64,000 nucleotides of DNA, from positions 1 to 64,000 of the forward strand of contig NZ_CANMQS010000006.1 of NCBI RefSeq assembly GCF_947500075.1. The letters run 5' to 3'. The notes under the pieces were generated by a model that ran no database searches, was not told where the DNA came from, and was given only the letters and a program-made list of their open reading frames with translations. Each line of letters opens with the position of its first letter. Positions within the stretch are counted from its first letter, which is position 1. This DNA is from an uncultured Sulfitobacter sp. GTDB lineage: Bacteria > Pseudomonadota > Alphaproteobacteria > Rhodobacterales > Rhodobacteraceae. Below, in pieces: positions 54,981 through 64,000 of this stretch. The position numbers and the translations under genes are program-made.

Positions 54981-55062
54981 CGCTATCTTCCTCTTGTGTT
55001 GGGCATAACATAAGTCATTGCCCATATATCGCCAGCCCAAGCCGCCTGTTGGAGCATAAAGA

Positions 55063-56130
55063 TTGCGTGACCTCAGCCCCAATGACGCCCTCTCGGTCAG
55101 CCTGCTGGCGTGGTATGACGTGCATGCGCGCGAAATGCCATGGCGGATTAGACCACAGGACCGTGCAGCGGGCGTGACGCCAGACCCCTACCGCATCTGG
55201 ATGAGCGAGATCATGCTGCAACAGACCACCGTCGCCACGGTGCGCAGCTATTTCGAACGGTTCACGGTGCGCTGGCCCAGCGTGCGCGATCTTGCGGCCG
55301 CCGAAGACGCCGATGTGATGGGCGAATGGGCCGGGCTTGGCTACTATGCCCGCGCGCGCAATCTTCTGAAATGCGCGCGCGCTGTTGTGGCAGATCATGA
55401 CGGCGCGTTTCCAGACACCTATGAGGCGCTGCTGACGCTGCCCGGTATCGGGCCCTATACCGCCGCTGCCGTCTCTGCCATTGCGTTCGATCGGCAAAGC
55501 ACGGTGCTGGACGGCAATGTCGAACGGGTGATGGCACGGCTTTACGACATCCACACCCCTCTGCCCGCTGCAAAACCTGAGCTGATGGCAAAGGCCGAAG
55601 CGCTGACGCCCGCCACACGCCCCGGCGATTATGCCCAGGCGGTGATGGACCTTGGTGCCACGATTTGCAGCCCCAAATCGCCGGCCTGCGGCATCTGTCC
55701 CTGGCGCAGCCCCTGCGTTGCCCGCATCGAAGGCACCGCAGCGGAACTGCCCAAAAAGACCCCGAAGAAAGCCAAACCGGTCCGCCATGGCACAGTTTAC
55801 CTTGCCCGCCGCAGCGATGGGGCTTGGCTGTTGGAAACCCGGCCCGACAAGGGATTGCTGGGTGGCATGCTGGGCTGGCCCGGATCGGACTGGATCGACA
55901 CAGCCCATGACTTGCCCAGCGGCACGCCGCCGCTGAACGCGCCATGGCAACACCACCCCGGCGAAGTGCGCCATACCTTCACGCATTTCCACCTGATCCT
56001 GCGGATCATGTACGCGGAGGCAGATATGGAGGCTGAACCAACCACAGGCGCATTCATGCCGCCCGCGCAGTTTCGCCCCTCTGACCTGCCAACAGTGATG
56101 CGCAAGGCGTTTGATCTGACGCGCGCCTAG
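55063..56130 (+). CDS. mutY: A/G-specific adenine glycosylase
   Basis: A 355-residue repair enzyme that excises adenine opposite 8-oxoguanine. The helix-hairpin-helix LPGIGPYTAAAVSAIAF (about residues 126-142), the catalytic Asp in LDGNVERVM (about 148-156) and a 4Fe-4S loop with Cys202, Cys209, Cys212 and Cys218 are present. A C-terminal NUDIX-like domain follows (about 240-350). The start is TTG 55063, supported by GGAG 8 bp upstream. Confidence 0.93.
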   Translation: MRDLSPNDALSVSLLAWYDVHAREMPWRIRPQDRAAGVTPDPYRIWMSEIMLQQTTVATVRSYFERFTVRWPSVRDLAAAEDADVMGEWAGLGYYARARNLLKCARAVVADHDGAFPDTYEALLTLPGIGPYTAAAVSAIAFDRQSTVLDGNVERVMARLYDIHTPLPAAKPELMAKAEALTPATRPGDYAQAVMDLGATICSPKSPACGICPWRSPCVARIEGTAAELPKKTPKKAKPVRHGTVYLARRSDGAWLLETRPDKGLLGGMLGWPGSDWIDTAHDLPSGTPPLNAPWQHHPGEVRHTFTHFHLILRIMYAEADMEAEPTTGAFMPPAQFRPSDLPTVMRKAFDLTRA

Positions 56131-56198
56131 GTCAATTTGCCCTCTTTGAGCCGCACCGCTTCCACGATAATGTCTTTGCACCCTGTCATGAGACACAC

Positions 56199-57347
56199 AT
56201 GAGCGCACCCACCACCATCCCTGCCCGCGATATGGCCCGCATCGGCCGTGCACTGCCGTTCTGGCTGTCGCTGGGGCTGATCCCGCTGGCGTGGTGCGCT
56301 GCCATCACAGGCGGCTGGGTGATCGCCCTGCTGCCACTGGTGACATGGTTCCTGTTCTCAATCCTGGACGCCATTGTGGGGCTGAACCTGGACAACGGAG
56401 ACCTGGATGCGACGGAGGATGATCTGTTCTGGTATCGCCTTGTCACGCTGATCTGGGTGCCTGCGCAGGCAATCACCCTGTTCGGCCTGCTGTGGTACGT
56501 CCCGCAAGCGGAACACCTGAGCACATTCGAACGGCTTGCCCTGTTCTTTGGCGTTGGCGTTTTCACCGGTACCATCGGCATCAACTACAGCCATGAATTG
56601 ATGCACCAGAAGAACAAGCTGGAACGGTTTCTGGCCGATGCCCTGCTGGCCATGGTGCTCTATTCTCACTTCCGGTCGGAACATTTGCTGGTGCATCACC
56701 GCTATGTTGCCACGCCGCGTGATCCGGTCACGGCGCGGTATAATGAGGGCTTTCACCGTTTCTATCCGCGCGTGCTGTGGCAATCGCTTGCTTCGGCCTT
56801 TGGGGCGGAAAAGGCGATGCTGGCGCGCAAGAACAAGCGCTGGACAGACCTGTCGAACCCGTTCTTCAAGTACTGGGGTTTGCAGGGCATCTGTCTGATC
56901 CTCGCCCTGATCCTTGGCGGCTGGTCTGGCCTGATGCTTTTCCTTGTGCAGGCTGGCGTCGCGATCTGGCAGTTGGAACTGGTGAACTACATCGAACACT
57001 ACGGGCTGACGCGCAAACATCTGGGCGAAGGCAAATATGAACACGTGCAACCGCATCATTCCTGGAACGCTGCGCACCGCGCGTCAAACTGGCTGCTGAT
57101 CAACCTGCAACGCCATTCCGACCATCACTACAAACCCGACCGCCGGTTTCCAGTGCTGCAAAACTACGGACCCGAGGAAGCCCCGCAACTGCCCTTTGGC
57201 TACCCGGTGATGACCATGGCCGCGATGATCCCGCCCCTGTGGCGGCGCATCATGAATCCCCGTGTGCGCGCATGGCGACAGGCTCATTATCCCGAGATCA
57301 CTGACTGGACGCCCTACAACCGCCGGGAAACGCCGCTGCCGCGCTGA
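56199..57347 (+). CDS. alkB: Alkane 1-monooxygenase (AlkB-type di-iron hydroxylase)
   Basis: A 382-residue integral-membrane di-iron hydroxylase that oxidises the terminal carbon of medium-chain alkanes. Histidine boxes are HELMH (132-136), HLLVHH (162-167), the NYIEHYGL motif (about 266-273) and LQRHSDHH (about 303-310). About six membrane helices are visible. No rubredoxin or rubredoxin reductase gene is adjacent, so electron donors must lie elsewhere. No regulator is adjacent. Medium-chain alkane is the default substrate by family. Confidence 0.92.
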   Translation: MSAPTTIPARDMARIGRALPFWLSLGLIPLAWCAAITGGWVIALLPLVTWFLFSILDAIVGLNLDNGDLDATEDDLFWYRLVTLIWVPAQAITLFGLLWYVPQAEHLSTFERLALFFGVGVFTGTIGINYSHELMHQKNKLERFLADALLAMVLYSHFRSEHLLVHHRYVATPRDPVTARYNEGFHRFYPRVLWQSLASAFGAEKAMLARKNKRWTDLSNPFFKYWGLQGICLILALILGGWSGLMLFLVQAGVAIWQLELVNYIEHYGLTRKHLGEGKYEHVQPHHSWNAAHRASNWLLINLQRHSDHHYKPDRRFPVLQNYGPEEAPQLPFGYPVMTMAAMIPPLWRRIMNPRVRAWRQAHYPEITDWTPYNRRETPLPR

Positions 57348-57406
57348 AACGCGATCTTAACCCTCCCTGTGGCATGCGATGATGGCCAACCTAGAAGGGG
57401 GACCGC

Positions 57407-57832
57407 ATGCAGCAGCACGCCCAGACCATACCGAATGCACCGCCACCCACCTGTCTGATTGTTGAAGACAGCAGTTTCGACAGTGAGAAAATGCAGCGCG
57501 TTCTGGCCCGATCGCATTGCGGGCTGGATGTGACCGTGGCGACCACACTGGCCTCCGCCCGCGCGGCCCTCGCCGAAGAAGACGCGGCACTGATCCTGCT
57601 GGACAACAACCTGCCCGATGGGCTGGGCACCAATTTTGCAATGGAACTGGCGCGCGACGAACGGCTGGCACAGATCCCCGTGATCATGGTCAGCGACTGG
57701 CCCTCCCCCTTCATGTGGGAAAAGGCCGCTGCCGCCGGGGTGCGCTATGTGCTCAGCAAACGTGAATTTGACACCCGTTATGTTCTGGCCGCCCTGCGGC
57801 AGGCGACAGTCACCAGACAAAGGGTGCATTGA
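57407..57832 (+). CDS. Stand-alone receiver-domain response regulator
   Basis: A 141-residue single CheY-like receiver. The acidic pocket is VEDSS (residues 19-23), the phospho-acceptor Asp66 is in LILLDNNLPDG, and the conserved Lys118 is in YVLSKRE. There is no output domain, so it probably works by protein contact or as a phosphorelay node. No kinase gene lies nearby. GGGGG upstream of the ATG may serve as ribosome-binding site. Confidence 0.85.
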   Translation: MQQHAQTIPNAPPPTCLIVEDSSFDSEKMQRVLARSHCGLDVTVATTLASARAALAEEDAALILLDNNLPDGLGTNFAMELARDERLAQIPVIMVSDWPSPFMWEKAAAAGVRYVLSKREFDTRYVLAALRQATVTRQRVH

Positions 57833-57892
57833 GCACCCTGCCAGACAGGGCTACCCTGCCGCAGAACCTCTGCGCAGGACGGGACCCGCATC

Positions 57893-58744
57893 ATGCTATG
57901 CAAAATCGGCGATATCGAAGTCTGGCGCATTCTTGAGCTTGATCTGCCTTTCATGCGGCCCGAACAATTGTATCCCAACGCCGGACCAGAGGTCAGCGCA
58001 ATCATCGAAGCGGAGGTTCCCGGCGCGCTCTGCCCCACGTCGGGACGGTTGATCCTGCCGGTACAGGGGTTTCTGCTGAAGACACCGACGCACACCATTC
58101 TGGTCGACAGCTGCGTGGGCAACGACAAGACTGCGCCAAACGATCCTGACTGGAACAAGCGGTCAGACCTCCGCTTTGTCGCCGCCCTGACGGCAGCAGG
58201 AGTGGCCTTCGAGGATGTTGATTATGTCCTGTGCACCCATCTTCACATCGATCACGTGGGATGGAACACCCGGCTGGAAGACGGGCGTTGGGTCCCAACC
58301 TTCCCGAACGCGCGTTACCTGATGCCCGCCGCTGATGAGGAAATGCAGCGGGCGCGGGATACGCCCGTGTATAACGAAAGCGTTTTGCCCGTGATCGAAG
58401 CGGGTCAGGCGGAAATGGTGCTGCCGGGGCATCAGCTGGGGGAAGAGATCACGTTGATGCCCACACCGGGGCATACGCCCGGTCATGTCAGCGTAGTGCT
58501 GCAAAGCGGGAACGACCGCGCCGTGATCACCGGCGATGCGATGCACTGCAGCGCACAGTGCCAGCACCTGGAATGGCATTTCCTGTATGACAGCGACCCC
58601 AACCTTGCCGTGGCTTCGCGCACAGATCTGCTGGGTCACGCGGCTGAAACAGGCTGCCTCGTCCTTGGCAGCCACTTCTCCCTGCCGTCACTGGGCCGGG
58701 TGCAGGAGGACAACGGCAGCTTTGTCTGGAAAGACCTGAAATAG
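57893..58744 (+). CDS. MBL-fold metallo-hydrolase
   Basis: A 283-residue metallo-beta-lactamase-fold enzyme. The zinc motif THLHIDH (residues 115-121), the GHTPGH box (about 198-203) and GDAMH (about 223-227) are present. It resembles the AHL-lactonase/organophosphate hydrolase-like group in overall layout (SGRLILPVQGFLLKTPTHTILVDSCVG), but the lactonase activity is only a possibility. The stop runs into the A-tract of the ccrM terminator. Confidence 0.87.
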   Translation: MLCKIGDIEVWRILELDLPFMRPEQLYPNAGPEVSAIIEAEVPGALCPTSGRLILPVQGFLLKTPTHTILVDSCVGNDKTAPNDPDWNKRSDLRFVAALTAAGVAFEDVDYVLCTHLHIDHVGWNTRLEDGRWVPTFPNARYLMPAADEEMQRARDTPVYNESVLPVIEAGQAEMVLPGHQLGEEITLMPTPGHTPGHVSVVLQSGNDRAVITGDAMHCSAQCQHLEWHFLYDSDPNLAVASRTDLLGHAAETGCLVLGSHFSLPSLGRVQEDNGSFVWKDLK

Positions 58745-58747
58745 AAC

Positions 58748-58774
58748 AAAAAAAGCCCCGCCAGTGGCGGGGCT
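58748..58774 (-). terminator. Intrinsic terminator of ccrM
   Basis: On the minus strand a perfect 9-bp stem (58774-58766 with 58762-58754, loop of 3 nt) is followed by seven T residues (58754-58748). It begins 75 bp after the ccrM stop. Confidence 0.85.
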
Positions 58775-58849
58775 AAGTTGAGTGTCTGCGCAGTATCCTT
58801 CGGGGTAAGAAGGGGCGCAAACACCGGCGGTGTAGGTATGTCTTGAAAT

Positions 58850-60042
<1,193 letters not shown>

Positions 60043-60064
60043 AGCCGTTTACGATTTTCTCTTG

Positions 60065-60670
60065 CTACAACATATTGTGGACGGGCTTGAACGAACGTCT
60101 ATGGTGTGGGGTCACGCCCTGTTTTTGCAGCGCCTCTATGTGGCTTTTTGATCCATATCCCATGTTGGTCTCCCAGCCGTAACCGGGGTGCTGTTGCGCC
60201 AGGGACAACATGACACAATCTCGACAAACTTTTGCCATAATTGAAGCCGCCGCGATGGAGACAGAACGGCCATCACCCTTGATCACCGTCTCTGCGGGCA
60301 GGGTCAGGTCGCGCGGCAGCATATTGCCATCCACGAGCACATAGTCCGCTGGTATCGCCAACCCGTCCAGCGCGCGCATCATCGCCAGATGACTGGCGCG
60401 CAGGATGTTCAGATCGTCGATCTCCTCAACGCTTGCATGCGCGACAGAGACTTCGGCAACCTCCATGATCTGATCATACAGAACCTCACGTCGCCGCTTC
60501 GTCAGCTTCTTGGAATCGTTCAGCCCCTCGGGAATCTGCGCCGGGTCCAGCACGACGGCTGCCGCCGTGACCGGTCCCGCAAGCGGCCCCCGCCCCACTT
60601 CATCCACACCGGCAATCCGCAAAAACCCACGGCTGCGGGCCGCCACTTCGAAACTGTCATCTGGTCCCAT
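60065..60670 (-). CDS. rnhB: Ribonuclease HII
   Basis: A 201-residue RNase HII that nicks RNA-DNA hybrids and removes misincorporated ribonucleotides. The catalytic motif IAGVDEVGRGPLAGPV holds Asp23 and Glu24. The later Asp sits in YVLVDGNMLP, and SIAAASIMAKV and GYGWETNMGYGS complete the site. The ATG at 60670 (MGPDDSF) was chosen. Confidence 0.94.
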   Translation of the reverse strand: MGPDDSFEVAARSRGFLRIAGVDEVGRGPLAGPVTAAAVVLDPAQIPEGLNDSKKLTKRRREVLYDQIMEVAEVSVAHASVEEIDDLNILRASHLAMMRALDGLAIPADYVLVDGNMLPRDLTLPAETVIKGDGRSVSIAAASIMAKVCRDCVMLSLAQQHPGYGWETNMGYGSKSHIEALQKQGVTPHHRRSFKPVHNML

Positions 60671-60710
60671 GCCCTGTCTTCCCCCAACGCCGCGCCAACC
60701 ACAAGACAGC

Positions 60711-60741
60711 AAAAAGGGGAGGATGCCCGAACATCCTCCCC
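60711..60741 (-). terminator. Intrinsic terminator of the small exported-protein gene
   Basis: On the minus strand a perfect 10-bp stem (60741-60732 with 60725-60716, loop of 6 nt) is followed by five T residues (60715-60711). It lies between the hypothetical gene at 60788 and rnhB. Confidence 0.8.
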
Positions 60742-60787
60742 CAGTTCCCGGAGATCAGGGACATGGCCCCCGGGTCACGACCCGTTG

Positions 60788-61258
60788 TTATCCACGGGCC
60801 AGTCGGTAGCCGGCATCGCGCAGACAACGCGCCTCAAACCCGCGGCGTTTGCCGTCATAGGTGCGGAACGTGTAATGGCAGCGCTGCGGCAGGCTGTTCA
60901 CATGGCGGTAGTGTTTGTTCAGGCAGCGCTGACCGAACATGCGGTAAGTGCCCTGCCGCGTATCGACGCTGCGGAAACACCGCTGCGGCAGCAGTTTGCG
61001 GTTCACTCTCTGTGGCAAGGGGCGCGGCTTGATCCGGTGCGGCTTGTACGCATGTTCTTTGTAGACCGGCGCGGGACGGTGCGCCTTGCGCTTCTTGTCC
61101 TTGTTTTTGTCATGGATGATCGCCCCCACCACGGCCAGACCAAGAATGGCGGCAAGGGCGCGGGCGGTGTCGCGGTCATCGGCGTAGGCAGGTGCGCTGC
61201 CCAGCGCGGTCAGGGCAATGGCAGCAGCGGAAACGGTAGCAATGAACTTCCTGTACAT
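60788..61258 (-). CDS. Hypothetical exported basic protein with LPQR repeats
   Basis: A 156-residue protein with a signal peptide (residues 1-26, cleaved near PAYA). After it come a helical segment with a possible second hydrophobic stretch (LAAILGLAVVGAIIH) and a strongly basic Lys/Arg/His-rich region. LPQR occurs three times, two followed by Cys (LPQRCF, LPQRCH). Four cysteines lie in the C-terminal 70 residues, suggesting disulfides. No family is recognised. AAGGA, 6 bp upstream, supports the ATG at 61258 (MYRKFI) over 61273. Confidence 0.75.
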   Translation of the reverse strand: MYRKFIATVSAAAIALTALGSAPAYADDRDTARALAAILGLAVVGAIIHDKNKDKKRKAHRPAPVYKEHAYKPHRIKPRPLPQRVNRKLLPQRCFRSVDTRQGTYRMFGQRCLNKHYRHVNSLPQRCHYTFRTYDGKRRGFEARCLRDAGYRLARG

Positions 61259-61440
61259 GGGTTTTCCTTTCATGTGGGCAGCGCGGGGGTATTCCCACAC
61301 CAGGGCCTTTGGCGGCTCTGACCCAACACTCGGCCCAACCCAGAAAGACAGGCAATAACACCCCCCTGTTATTGGATATCAGCCCGCCCAACCCCCTTGA
61401 GATATTGAATAACTGACCCAAAAAGCGCAGACAGGACGAC

Positions 61441-61731
61441 ATGAAACACAATGCCCTCTCTTTGCTGACCGCGCTCCTGCTGGCGGCCGCTGTGCCTGCC
61501 TCTGCGGCGGGGTGCTATGCGGATTACAAGGCCAAACAGGACAACCCCTTGCGCCTGCACTACGGTGTCGCGGAAATTCGCGGGGCCTGTAATGCCGGTG
61601 CGGCGCGGTCCGAACTTGCCGACCGTCTGGCCGCCCAAGGCTGGACCTTGCTGAATATCGTGTCCGTCTTCGGAGAAGAGGGACTTGCCCAAAGGAAGAA
61701 CAGTGCCGGATCAAACTACCTCCGCTTCTGA
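61441..61731 (+). CDS. Small exported protein of unknown function
   Basis: A 96-residue protein with a signal peptide (residues 1-23, cleaved after ASA) and two cysteines in the mature part (GCYADYKAK..., IRGACNAG), which may form one disulfide. The mature chain ends in SNYLRF. No family is recognised. The next gene starts inside it at 61703, in another frame, so the two are probably cotranscribed and coupled. Confidence 0.72.
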   Translation: MKHNALSLLTALLLAAAVPASAAGCYADYKAKQDNPLRLHYGVAEIRGACNAGAARSELADRLAAQGWTLLNIVSVFGEEGLAQRKNSAGSNYLRF

Positions 61732-62407
61732 CATGCGCCGCTTTGGCGGGCGCTTTGTCGGGCTGGGCATCGCGGCCATCATTGTCCTGCTGCTGGTGGG
61801 TGCAGTGGTGCTCTTCTGGGCACTCCCGGATGCCAACACCTTTGACGCGCAGGTCACCCGTATCTTTGTCGAAAACGACGATCTGACCAGTGGCGCGGAA
61901 ATCAAGCTGCTGGAGATCCTCGCCCAGTCCGGGACGGCCTTTTCTGATACGCTGGCCAGCTACCGCGTTGTGATCATGGTGCTGTTGGTCTTTGCCACCG
62001 CCATGCTGATCGCCGCACTGGTGTTCCTGATCATGCTGATCAGCTTCAACCGCCGTATGGCCCAGATTGAGCGGACCGGCATTCAGGTGTCTTCCCTTCT
62101 GATCAGCCGGGAGGAAAACACCGTCTACCTCAACAACCTCGGCTTCAAGCTGACCGATGCCGCGATGGAGACCATGTCCGTGCTGGCGGAGGCGCGGATG
62201 GATGATGACGTGCTGTCGGGCGCTGAGATCGAAGGGATGATCTCAGGCCGCAGTGCGTCCGATTGTGAGGAGGCCGCCGGGGCCACGCGGATCAAACGTC
62301 TGCGCGACACGCTGGGCAATCAGATTGTCTCGGAACTGCTGGTCAAGAACATCGCGCGGCGCGGCTATATGCTGTCCATCGACAAAGACGTGATCAAGGT
62401 GATCTGA
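61703..62407 (+). CDS. Membrane-anchored protein with OmpR-like winged-helix C-terminus
   Basis: A 234-residue protein: TM1 at residues 19-41, an extracytoplasmic loop of about 47 residues, TM2 at 89-115, then a cytoplasmic C-terminal part. Residues 148-225 look like an OmpR/PhoB winged helix without a receiver: LTDAAMETMSVLAEA, LSGAEIEGMI, TRIKRLRDTLGNQ and VKNIARRGYML correspond to the helix-recognition-wing order (compare RRLR-KLG and VRGVGY). A periplasmic sensor/DNA-binding role is possible (inference). The GTG at 61703 has AAAGGAAG just upstream and overlaps the preceding gene by 29 bp, while ATG 61733 is the alternative. Confidence 0.72.
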   Translation: MPDQTTSASDMRRFGGRFVGLGIAAIIVLLLVGAVVLFWALPDANTFDAQVTRIFVENDDLTSGAEIKLLEILAQSGTAFSDTLASYRVVIMVLLVFATAMLIAALVFLIMLISFNRRMAQIERTGIQVSSLLISREENTVYLNNLGFKLTDAAMETMSVLAEARMDDDVLSGAEIEGMISGRSASDCEEAAGATRIKRLRDTLGNQIVSELLVKNIARRGYMLSIDKDVIKVI

Positions 62408-62475
62408 CCGCCCCCTCTGGTCATTGCCAGCGCACCGGGTCTAGGGTGCCGTAAAGATCAGCGGAGGAACCCCCC

Positions 62476-63252
62476 ATGCCCGTCCCCAAGAACCCCTTCA
62501 AAGCAGCGCTCGCCAAGGGTGAGACCGTCTTTGGCTGCTGGCTTGGCCTTGCCGATACGTTCTCGGCTGAATTGATGGGCACAGCCGGGTTCGACTGGAT
62601 GGTGATCGATGGTGAGCACGGGCCAAACGACCTGCGGTCCATCATCGCCCAGCTTCAGGTGCTTGAGGCGAGCGACAGCCACCCCGTTGTCCGCCTGCCC
62701 ATCGGCGAAACCTATATGGTCAAACAGGTGCTGGACGCAGGCGCGCAGACCGTATTGGTCCCCATGGTCGAAAGCGCGGAGCAGGCCCGCCAATTGGTGC
62801 GTGATGTGACCTACCCGCCCCATGGCGACCGGGGCGTGGGATATGCCCTGACCCGTGCGGCGCGGTTTTCACAGACCAAGGACTACGGCAAGACGGCAGA
62901 TGCAGAGATTTGCCTGCTGGTGCAGGTTGAGAACCGCGCCGGGATCGCGGCACTCGATGACATCCTTGGTGTTGAAGGCGTGCACGGCGTCTTTATCGGC
63001 CCTGCTGATCTGGCGGCTGACATGGGCCACATGGGTAACGCGCTGCACGAAGACGTGCAGGCGGTGATCATGGACGCGCTCAAACGTATCCGCGCGGCAG
63101 GCAAGGCCCCCGGCATCCTGTCCACACATGATCCGATGACCGAAGCGGCCATCGCGGCGGGCGCTCAGTTTGTCGCTGTGGGCGCGGATGTGCTGATCCT
63201 GTCGCATGGCGCACAAGCGCTGGCGTCGAAATGGAAGTCCCACAAGGGATGA
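62476..63252 (+). CDS. HpcH/HpaI class II aldolase
   Basis: A 258-residue metal-dependent aldolase of the 4-hydroxy-2-oxo-heptanedioate aldolase (HpaI) / 2-keto-3-deoxy-sugar aldolase (GarL) family. Catalytic His48 (IDGEHG), Arg73 (VVRLP), Glu152 (VQVENRAG) and Asp178 (GPADLA) match the HpaI set (His45, Arg70, Glu149, Asp175). It makes pyruvate plus an aldehyde from its substrate. Length is normal. The stop overlaps the MFS start (ATGA), suggesting the transporter imports the aldolase pathway substrate. Confidence 0.88.
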   Translation: MPVPKNPFKAALAKGETVFGCWLGLADTFSAELMGTAGFDWMVIDGEHGPNDLRSIIAQLQVLEASDSHPVVRLPIGETYMVKQVLDAGAQTVLVPMVESAEQARQLVRDVTYPPHGDRGVGYALTRAARFSQTKDYGKTADAEICLLVQVENRAGIAALDDILGVEGVHGVFIGPADLAADMGHMGNALHEDVQAVIMDALKRIRAAGKAPGILSTHDPMTEAAIAAGAQFVAVGADVLILSHGAQALASKWKSHKG

Positions 63253-64000
63253 AAGCTGGCATTCTTCTGCTGGGAGCGGCCTATGTCCTCAGCCAGTTCT
63301 TCCGGGCCTTTCTCGCGGTTCTGACACCGATCCTCGGCGCAGATATCGGCGCATCCGCAGATGACCTCGCCCGTGCGTCAGGCCTGTGGTTTCTTGCATT
63401 CGCCGCGATGCAGATCCCCGTTGGCTGGGCTTTGGACACGCTTGGACCCCGGCGCACAGCGGGATGGATCCTGCTCGGCGGTGGTGGCGGCGGGGCGGCG
63501 ATCTTTGCCCTTGCCACGGCACCCTGGCACATTGACGTGGCGATGACCCTCATTGGCGTCGGGTGTTCCCCGGTGCTGATGGCCTCATTCTATATCTTCG
63601 GACGGGAATACCCGCCTGCCCGCTTCGCCGTTCTGGCAAGCCTCATGCTCGCCATTGGCAGTTCAGGCAATCTGGTCGCGGCCTACCCGATGGCACTGGC
63701 CGCGGAACTTGTCGGCTGGCGCGCCTCCCTTTGGGCACTGGCGAGCCTCAGCACGCTGGTCGCTCTGGGCATCTTCGCCTTTGTACGCGATCCCGCCCCC
63801 GTGGAAGGAGAGGAAAGCGGCTCCCTCCTCGCGCTCTTCCGGGTGAGGGCGCTTTGGCTCATCTATCCGCTGATTGGCGTCAGCTATGCCATCTCCATCG
63901 CGGTGCGGGGCCTGTGGATCGGACCGTATCTGTCAGACACCTTCGCCGCCACCGTCAGCCAGATCGGGACCGCCAGTCTGGTGATGGGCATTGGCATGGT
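63249..64000 (+). CDS. MFS transporter (5' part, cut by window end)
   Basis: An open frame starts at ATG 63249, overlapping the aldolase stop (ATGA), and runs off the window after about 250 residues. It has regularly spaced hydrophobic helices, with MKAGILLLGAAYVLSQFFRAF at the start and the loop 2-3 motif GWALDTLGPRRTAG near residue 60. These are major-facilitator features. The substrate is unknown. At least seven helices are visible. Coupling to the aldolase implies uptake of its sugar acid or aromatic precursor (inference). Confidence 0.83.
   Translation, partial: MKAGILLLGAAYVLSQFFRAFLAVLTPILGADIGASADDLARASGLWFLAFAAMQIPVGWALDTLGPRRTAGWILLGGGGGGAAIFALATAPWHIDVAMTLIGVGCSPVLMASFYIFGREYPPARFAVLASLMLAIGSSGNLVAAYPMALAAELVGWRASLWALASLSTLVALGIFAFVRDPAPVEGEESGSLLALFRVRALWLIYPLIGVSYAISIAVRGLWIGPYLSDTFAATVSQIGTASLVMGIGM

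Overview
The window looks like a chromosomal segment of a Rhodobacterales (Roseobacter-group) alphaproteobacterium. The evidence is high GC, a CcrM-type GANTC methylase next to rnhB, DUF3576-leuS-lptE-holA, a pmbA/cysQ/DUF4170/waaA/lpxK lipid A block, mutY-DUF721-dsbA, a CenR-like response regulator and a Porin_4-type porin. No tRNA, rRNA, CRISPR array, insertion sequence or prophage was seen. Most of it is ordinary core genome with short accessory stretches.

Layout. 0.1-1.5 kb: a TolB-like/TPR gene that has lost its 5' end. 1.7-10.2 kb: seven closely packed minus-strand genes (XRE-cupin regulator, LysE exporter, GFA protein, dimethylglycine dehydrogenase-like flavoprotein, homocysteine methyltransferase-like protein, GlxA/AraC regulator, sarcosine dehydrogenase-like flavoprotein), which I read as a methylated-glycine/one-carbon catabolic operon. 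A long co-centred inverted repeat lies at its promoter. 10.3-15.4 kb: free Met-R-sulfoxide reductase, thiolase, an RsbV/RsbW-like pair, gamma-glutamyltransferase and HspQ. 15.5-18.5 kb: an AEC transporter, a lytic-transglycosylase-like lipoprotein and an RTX-like protein. 18.5-30.6 kb: lolA, an apparently inserted LysR/NAD(P)-epimerase pair, then ftsK, an aminotransferase, an amidase, a UbiH-type hydroxylase, Trm112, a Lon-N protein, a YbbN-type thioredoxin and xthA. 30.7-37 kb: a MECR-like reductase, CenR-like regulator, ribA, a YkuD protein, a YggS protein, a porin with an alanine-rich insertion and a DUF3576 lipoprotein. 37-46 kb: leuS-lptE-holA, GST, TIGR03862 flavoprotein, MscS, a small HNH protein and an enoyl-CoA hydratase/SDR pair. 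46-52.6 kb: DUF2125, tldE/pmbA, cysQ-like, DUF4170, waaA and lpxK. 52.6-64 kb: a CaiB-type CoA transferase, DsbA, DUF721, mutY, alkB, a lone receiver, an MBL hydrolase, ccrM-rnhB, two small exported proteins, a membrane-anchored winged-helix-like protein, an HpcH/HpaI aldolase and the start of an MFS transporter cut by the window end.

How the genes work together: the two FAD/GcvT flavoproteins could strip methyl groups stepwise (dimethylglycine to sarcosine to glycine), passing C1 units to folate, with a methyltransferase, a possible C1-scavenging protein, an exporter and two regulators in the same transcription unit. Translational coupling (ATGA or GTGA overlaps) is common here: lptE/holA, waaA/lpxK, ribA/YkuD, aldolase/MFS, DMGDH/HMT, Trm112/Lon-N, SDR/ECH and MscS/TIGR03862. 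Several minus-strand genes end at clear intrinsic terminators. Two families of short dispersed intergenic repeats sit at gene ends. Nothing in the window is clearly a new system. The least explained items are the membrane-anchored winged-helix-like protein (61703-62407), the nested operator-like palindrome (10194-10258), the alanine-rich porin insertion and the fold-back repeat at 44.7 kb.
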